In this document: positions 59,944 through 64,000 of the stretch, in pieces
Position numbering within the stretch: position 1 is the stretch's first letter
How the letters are laid out: the number at the start of each line of letters is the position of its first letter
Source of the DNA: Phenylobacterium hankyongense
GTDB lineage: Bacteria; Pseudomonadota; Alphaproteobacteria; Caulobacterales; Caulobacteraceae
NCBI RefSeq assembly: GCF_003254505.1
Contig: NZ_QFYP01000001.1
Span: 3,704,001-3,768,000, forward strand
Direction of reading: 5' to 3'
Length of the DNA: 64,000 nt
Translations under genes and position numbers: made by a program
The notes under the pieces: model-generated
Told to the model about the DNA's origin: nothing
The model's database searches: none
What the model saw: only the letters and a program-made list of their open reading frames with translations

Positions 59944-61106
59944 GCTCCCACCAGTTCCCGCCCGATCAGGAACCGCCGGATCTCGTTGGTGCCTGCGCCA
60001 ATGTCGTAGAGCTTGGCGTCGCGCAGGTAGCGCTCCACCGGATAGTCCTTGGTGTAGCCGGCGCCGCCGAGCGCCTGAATCGCCTCCAGCGCCACCTTCA
60101 CGGCGTTCTCCGACGCCATCAGGATCGCGCCGGCCGCGTCGAACCGGGTGGTCATGCCGGCGTCGCAGGCCTTCGCCACCGCATAGACGTAGGCGCGCGC
60201 CGAGTTCAGGGCGACGTACATGTCGGCCACCTTGCCCTGCATCAGCTGGAAGGAGCCGATCGGCCGGCCGAACTGCTTGCGTTCGCGGACATAGGGCAGG
60301 ACCACGTCCATGCAGGCCTGCATGATCCCCAGCGGCCCCGCGGCCAGCACCGCGCGCTCATAGTCCAGCCCGCTCATCAGCACGCCCACGCCGCCGTTCT
60401 CCGGCCCCATGACGTTGTCGGCCGGCACCTCGCAGTCCTCGAACACCAGCTCGCCGGTGTCCGAGCCGCGCATGCCCATCTTGTCCAGCTTCTGCGAGAC
60501 GCTGAAGCCCTTCATGCCCTTCTCGACGATGAAGGCGGTGATGCCCTTGCTGTCCTCGCCCGGCTCGGTCTTGGCGTAGACCACCAGGGTGTCGGCGTGC
60601 GGCGCGTTGGTGATCCAGAACTTGGTCCCGTTGAGGACGTAGCGGTCGCCCTGCTTGCGGGCCACGAGGCGCATGGACACCACGTCGGAGCCGGCGCCCG
60701 CCTCGCTCATCGCCAGGGCGCCCACGTGCTCGCCGGAGATCAGCTTCGGCAGGTAGCGGCGCTTCTGCTCCTCAGTGCCCCAGCGGCGGAGCTGGTTCAC
60801 GCAGAGGTTGGAGTGGGCGCCGTAGGACAGGCCCACCGAGGCCGAAGCCCGGGACACCTCCTCCATGGCCACCACGTGCTCCAGGTAGCCGAGGCCGAGG
60901 CCGCCGTAGGTCTCCTCGACGGTGACGCCGTGCAGGCCGAGCTCGCCCATCGGCGGCCAGAGCTCGCGCGGGAAGCTGTTGGTCTCGTCGATCTGCGCCG
61001 CCAGCGGCGCGATCTTGTCGGCGGCGAAACGCGCGGTGGTCTCGCGGATGGCGTCGGCGGTCTCGCCGAGGCCGAACTCCAGCGTGGGTCCGTGGTTCGG
61101 GATCAT
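59940..61106 (-). CDS. ivd: Isovaleryl-CoA dehydrogenase-type acyl-CoA dehydrogenase
   Basis: A 388-residue FAD flavoprotein of leucine catabolism. Markers: [54 protein letters not shown] (FAD binding), [19 protein letters not shown], and [20 protein letters not shown], which carries the catalytic Glu at the position found in isovaleryl-CoA dehydrogenase rather than near the C-terminus as in short-chain enzymes. [18 protein letters not shown] ends the protein. The other liu-operon genes are absent here. Confidence 0.9.
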   Translation of the reverse strand: MIPNHGPTLEFGLGETADAIRETTARFAADKIAPLAAQIDETNSFPRELWPPMGELGLHGVTVEETYGGLGLGYLEHVVAMEEVSRASASVGLSYGAHSNLCVNQLRRWGTEEQKRRYLPKLISGEHVGALAMSEAGAGSDVVSMRLVARKQGDRYVLNGTKFWITNAPHADTLVVYAKTEPGEDSKGITAFIVEKGMKGFSVSQKLDKMGMRGSDTGELVFEDCEVPADNVMGPENGGVGVLMSGLDYERAVLAAGPLGIMQACMDVVLPYVRERKQFGRPIGSFQLMQGKVADMYVALNSARAYVYAVAKACDAGMTTRFDAAGAILMASENAVKVALEAIQALGGAGYTKDYPVERYLRDAKLYDIGAGTNEIRRFLIGRELVGA

Positions 61107-61154
61107 GGCGCGAGGGTTAGCATGCGTCGCCGCGCCTCGCGAGAGGGCGGGTTT

Positions 61155-62465
61155 TCAGATGCGCGGGTTGTCGGTCCGACGCTCCGCCGCCCGGCCCAGC
61201 CGCCGCAGCAGCAGGTAGATAGCCACGCAGAAAAACGCCACGCCGGCGACGCTCGCCAGCCCGCCCACCCAGCGCGCGTCCAGCATCATCCCGTCGGCCC
61301 GCGGCTGGGCGTTGACCACCCAGAAGATGCCGCCGCCGAAGAAGGCGAGGCCCAGCACCGCCAGGCTCACCAGCGTCAGCAGCCCGTCCTTCGGCTGTTG
61401 CGGCAGCGGCTGCACGGTCGGCGCGATGAAGTCGTAGGGCACGGTGTCGTCGATCACCACCCGGCCGGAGGTCTCGGCCGGCGGCTCCGCCGCGGCCTCC
61501 GCCTCGCGGGCGTCGTTGGCGGCGGTTGGCGGATCGAACAGGTCGGGCCCGGTCGCCTCCTCCGCCACCGGCTCGCCGCGCGATTCGGCCTGCTGCTCTG
61601 CCGGCGTCTCGTCGAGCTCTTCCACGGGAGCGGTGAGTTCGAACGCCGGCTCAGGGGCAGGCCCCGGCGGCTCGCCCACGGTGATCGGCGGCGCAAAGTC
61701 GGCCTGCGGGCGCGGCTCCTCGGCCACCGGCTCCGGCGACGGCCCGACTTCGGTCGGCTCGCCGGTCTCGGGGAAGATGGTCTGCAGCCGGGCGGAGACC
61801 TGTTCCGCGACGGCCTTCATCGGATTTTCGGCCTCCGACGGCTCCGGCTCCGCCAACGCGGCGGTCGGCCGGTCCTCGCGCACGACCAGCACCCGCTCGC
61901 CGTCCAGCGTGGTCGCCATCGGCGTCGGGGTCTGGCGCGGCGTGGTGTCGAAGCCGTCGAGGTCGAGGACGGGCTTCAGGATCGGCGACGGCGCGATCGT
62001 CCAGGCGCCGCCCGGCGGGGTGAGGAACAGCAGCTTCTCGGCGGCCCGGCGGCGCACCAGGGCGTCGACCACGATCCGCTCGCCCTCGAACTCCGCCTTG
62101 CGCCACAGCTCCATGGCGAAGGCCGCCTGGATCGCGGCGCCCTCGTTGAGCCGCTTCAGGACCGCGGAGCGGCGGAAGTTGTCGAGGCCGATGTTGAACG
62201 CGAAGGCGCACAGCGCGTCGAACTGGTTCTGCGAGAGCGGCGCGTAGGCCTGTTCGTTGACCACGTGGGCGACGGCGATCAGGTCGTAGAGCAGCAGCGC
62301 CTCGGCGTCCTCCTCGGACACCTCCGCCCCCTGGCGCGCGGTCAGGGTATGGCCGTAGCCGATCGTCCAGCGCCCGTCAGGGAGCTGTGCGGCCTTGCGG
62401 CGATAGCCCTCGAACCGCTTGATCAGCTCGATCGCGGTTCGGGAGACCTGGTGGCGCGGCTTCAT
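61155..62465 (-). CDS. spmX: SpmX, muramidase-domain polar localiser of DivJ
   Basis: A 436-residue protein. An N-terminal GH24 muramidase-like domain (1 to about 150) starts MKPRHQVSRTAIELIKRFEG, with Glu19, then DGRWTIGYGHT. A long acidic Pro/Glu-rich intermediate segment (about 190-370) follows. Two C-terminal membrane helices are LLTLVSLAVLGLAFFGGGIF and VGGLASVAGVAFFCVAIYLL. This is the architecture and N-terminal sequence of Caulobacter SpmX, which marks the stalked pole and recruits and activates DivJ. A sigma-54 promoter motif lies just upstream. An ordinary phage lysozyme is unlikely given the linker and anchors. Confidence 0.93.
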   Translation of the reverse strand: MKPRHQVSRTAIELIKRFEGYRRKAAQLPDGRWTIGYGHTLTARQGAEVSEEDAEALLLYDLIAVAHVVNEQAYAPLSQNQFDALCAFAFNIGLDNFRRSAVLKRLNEGAAIQAAFAMELWRKAEFEGERIVVDALVRRRAAEKLLFLTPPGGAWTIAPSPILKPVLDLDGFDTTPRQTPTPMATTLDGERVLVVREDRPTAALAEPEPSEAENPMKAVAEQVSARLQTIFPETGEPTEVGPSPEPVAEEPRPQADFAPPITVGEPPGPAPEPAFELTAPVEELDETPAEQQAESRGEPVAEEATGPDLFDPPTAANDAREAEAAAEPPAETSGRVVIDDTVPYDFIAPTVQPLPQQPKDGLLTLVSLAVLGLAFFGGGIFWVVNAQPRADGMMLDARWVGGLASVAGVAFFCVAIYLLLRRLGRAAERRTDNPRI

Positions 62466-62509
62466 GCCCTCTGACCCAGTTTGACACAGACGCGCGGGCG
62501 TCATGCCTC

Positions 62510-62525
62510 GCAAGGCAAGAGCCAG
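62510..62525 (-). promoter_or_regulatory. Sigma-54 promoter motif for spmX
   Basis: On the minus strand CTGGC (62525-62521) and TTGC (62513-62510) are separated so that TGGC-N7-TTGC is exact: the invariant -24 GG and -12 GC with correct spacing. The predicted start is near 62498, giving a leader of about 33 nt. Caulobacter spmX is known to depend on sigma-54 and TacA. Confidence 0.72.
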
Positions 62526-62549
62526 GCCGTGTCATAGCCCAACGGAGGT

Positions 62550-63980
62550 TTACAACAGGATGAGGGCGGCGATGCCCAGCAGGGCGAGGAATCCGAAGAA
62601 ATCGGTCATGAAGGTGACCACCACCGACGAGGAGACGGCCGGGTCGCGCCCGAACCGCTCGAGCACGATGGGCGCCAGGATCCCGCCGAGCGCCGCCACG
62701 AACAGGTTGGCGATGATCGCCAGGAAGACCACCAGCGACAGCTTCCAGTCGTGTTGCCAGAGATAGAGCGCGCCGCCGAGCATCAGGCCCACGGCGCCGC
62801 CGTTGAGCAAGCCCACCGCCAGCTCGCGCATGATCACGCGCATGGCGTTGGCGGCGTTCAGCTCCTTGGTGGCGATGGCGCGCACCGCCACGGTCAGGGC
62901 CTGGGTGCCGGCGTTGCCGCCGAGCGACGAGACGATGGGGATCAGCATCACCAGCACGACGATCTTGGCGATCATCGGCTGGAAGGGGCCGATGACGGTC
63001 ACCGCGACCGCCTCGGTGACCAGGTTGACCAGCAGCCACGGCAGCCGTGACTTCACGATGCCCAGGAAGCCGGCGTCGCGGCCGGCGTCGGAAACCCCGG
63101 CCAGGGCCAGGATGTCCTCCTCGGTCTCCTCCTGGATGACGCCGACGATGTCGTCGACGGTGATCTGGCCCACCAGCCGTCCGCCGGGCTCGACCACGGG
63201 GGCGGAGATCAGGTGGTATTTGTCGAAGATGTAGGCGACCTCTTCCTGGTCCATATCGACCGGGATTTCGGTGACCTGCTCCATGATCTGCGCCAGCGGC
63301 GTCTCGCGGCGGCTGCGCAGCAGGTGGCTGACCGGGGCGGCCCCGACCGGCTTGTAGGCCGGGTCGACCACATAGACGTCGAAGAACAGCTCCGGCAGCT
63401 CGTCGCTCTCGCGGCGCAGGTGGTCGATGGTCTGGCCGACGGTCCAGAACTGCGGCGCGGCCACCACCTCGCGCTGCATCAGGCGCCCGGCGGTCTCGTC
63501 CTCATAGGCAAGCGTGTTCTCGATGGCCGCCCGCTCGACGTCGGGCATGGCGGCCAGCACCTGGGCCCGCTTGTCGGCCTCCAGGTCGTCGACGACGTCG
63601 GCGGCGTCGTCCGATTCCATCTCGCCGAGCGCCTTGGCGAGCGTCGCCGAGGGCACGTGCTCGAGGATTTCCTCGCGGATCTCGGTGTCGAGCTCGGAGA
63701 GGATCTCGGCCAGCGCCTCGGGATCGAGGTGCGGCAGCAGCTCCTCGCGGTCGTCCGCCGACAGGAAGCCCATCAGGTCGGCGATGTCGGCCGGATGCAG
63801 GGCGCCCAGCAGGTCGCGCAGACGCTCGGTGTCGCCGCGATCGAGCGCGTCGGCCACCATCGGCACGTATTCGGGATTTAGGGCGTAGTCCTCGCCGAGG
63901 GCGAGGTCTTCAAGGTCTTCTTCCGTCTCGGGATTCTGTCGCCGGGCCAGGTCCATGAGGTCGTCCGTTTCGCGGCTCAT
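62550..63980 (-). CDS. mgtE: Magnesium transporter MgtE
   Basis: A 476-residue Mg2+ channel/transporter. The MgtE N-domain (LHPADIADLMGFLSADDREEL and similar helical repeats, about 25-145) is followed by two CBS domains (TVGQTIDHLRRES; EVAYIFDKYHLISAPVVEP). The five-helix membrane domain begins near residue 290, with VMLIPIVSSLGGNAGTQALTVAVRAIA as the pore-lining signature. Cytosolic Mg2+ bound to N and CBS domains closes the pore. Complete; its start is 20 bp from the window end. Confidence 0.95.
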   Translation of the reverse strand: MSRETDDLMDLARRQNPETEEDLEDLALGEDYALNPEYVPMVADALDRGDTERLRDLLGALHPADIADLMGFLSADDREELLPHLDPEALAEILSELDTEIREEILEHVPSATLAKALGEMESDDAADVVDDLEADKRAQVLAAMPDVERAAIENTLAYEDETAGRLMQREVVAAPQFWTVGQTIDHLRRESDELPELFFDVYVVDPAYKPVGAAPVSHLLRSRRETPLAQIMEQVTEIPVDMDQEEVAYIFDKYHLISAPVVEPGGRLVGQITVDDIVGVIQEETEEDILALAGVSDAGRDAGFLGIVKSRLPWLLVNLVTEAVAVTVIGPFQPMIAKIVVLVMLIPIVSSLGGNAGTQALTVAVRAIATKELNAANAMRVIMRELAVGLLNGGAVGLMLGGALYLWQHDWKLSLVVFLAIIANLFVAALGGILAPIVLERFGRDPAVSSSVVVTFMTDFFGFLALLGIAALILL

Positions 63981-64000
63981 GCGGACCTCCCTGGCTTATG

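Noticed and set aside
61155-62465. Phage lysozyme or prophage remnant reading of the GH24-domain gene.
   Set aside because: Long acidic linker, two C-terminal membrane helices and the SpmX N-terminus identify it as a cell-polarity protein; no other phage genes are present.

Overview
The window is GC-rich, densely packed bacterial chromosome from an alphaproteobacterium of the Caulobacteraceae (Caulobacter/Phenylobacterium-like). The placement rests on divK-pleD, mipZ and spmX orthologues, a NepR/EcfG general stress pair, the pyrB-pyrC'-plsY-dprA-topA gene order, clpS-clpA, and a SpmX-type muramidase with two C-terminal membrane helices. DivK Asp53, PleD Asp53/RAID359-362/GGEEF368-372 and SpmX Glu19 fall at the same residue numbers as in Caulobacter crescentus. 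Species cannot be fixed from the sequence alone.

Region 1 (1-5.5 kb) is a stress-response cluster: egtB (ergothioneine), ecfG and nepR in convergent orientation, a GH43 glycosidase, a single-domain response regulator and two uncharacterised proteins. Three promoters matching the EcfG consensus (GGAAC-N16/17-CGTT) lie exactly upstream of egtB, ecfG and the response regulator, so the cluster looks like a self-contained EcfG regulon. Region 2 (5.8-6.9 kb) is tRNA-Ser(GCU) followed by a lower-GC gene resembling the Abi-alpha family and a 27-bp copy of the tRNA 3' end: a roughly 1-kb island with no integrase.

Region 3 (6.9-26.9 kb) is mostly housekeeping: a CDF transporter, GST, an RcnB-like protein, the gatCAB amidotransferase (gatB apart from gatCA), ruvX, pyrB with a dihydroorotase-like partner lacking its metal ligands, plsY, dprA, topA, RNase R, a NUDIX hydrolase, an SDR and rpmG (L33). 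Region 4 (27-42 kb) has the cell-cycle pair divK-pleD, a HAD phosphatase, a degenerate RNase H-like protein, DNA polymerase IV with an N-terminal zinc finger, clpS-clpA, a ridA-GDPD-acyltransferase operon, a phasin with PhaR-type operators, a DD-carboxypeptidase with a SPOR domain, mipZ with a DnaJ-domain membrane protein, and panC.

Region 5 (42.2-48 kb) holds two tandem secreted GH16 beta-glucanase/RTX proteins. Their first 1,446 bp differ at only three synonymous sites, while their C-termini and upstream regions are different. Region 6 (48-64 kb) contains an enoyl-CoA hydratase, a patatin-like phospholipase with a cyclic-nucleotide-binding-like domain, a 20-codon small ORF behind a 17-nt perfect complement of the 16S rRNA 3' end, a pilus-type chaperone, a penicillin-acylase-family enzyme, an ECF sigma/anti-sigma pair divergent from a subtilisin-like protease and a glycine-rich exported protein, isovaleryl-CoA dehydrogenase, spmX behind a sigma-54 promoter motif, and the Mg2+ transporter mgtE.

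No transposase, integrase, CRISPR array, rRNA operon or replication origin was recognised. All promoters, operators and terminators are motif-based predictions from reading the sequence. Family assignments rest on recognised motifs, not on database searches.
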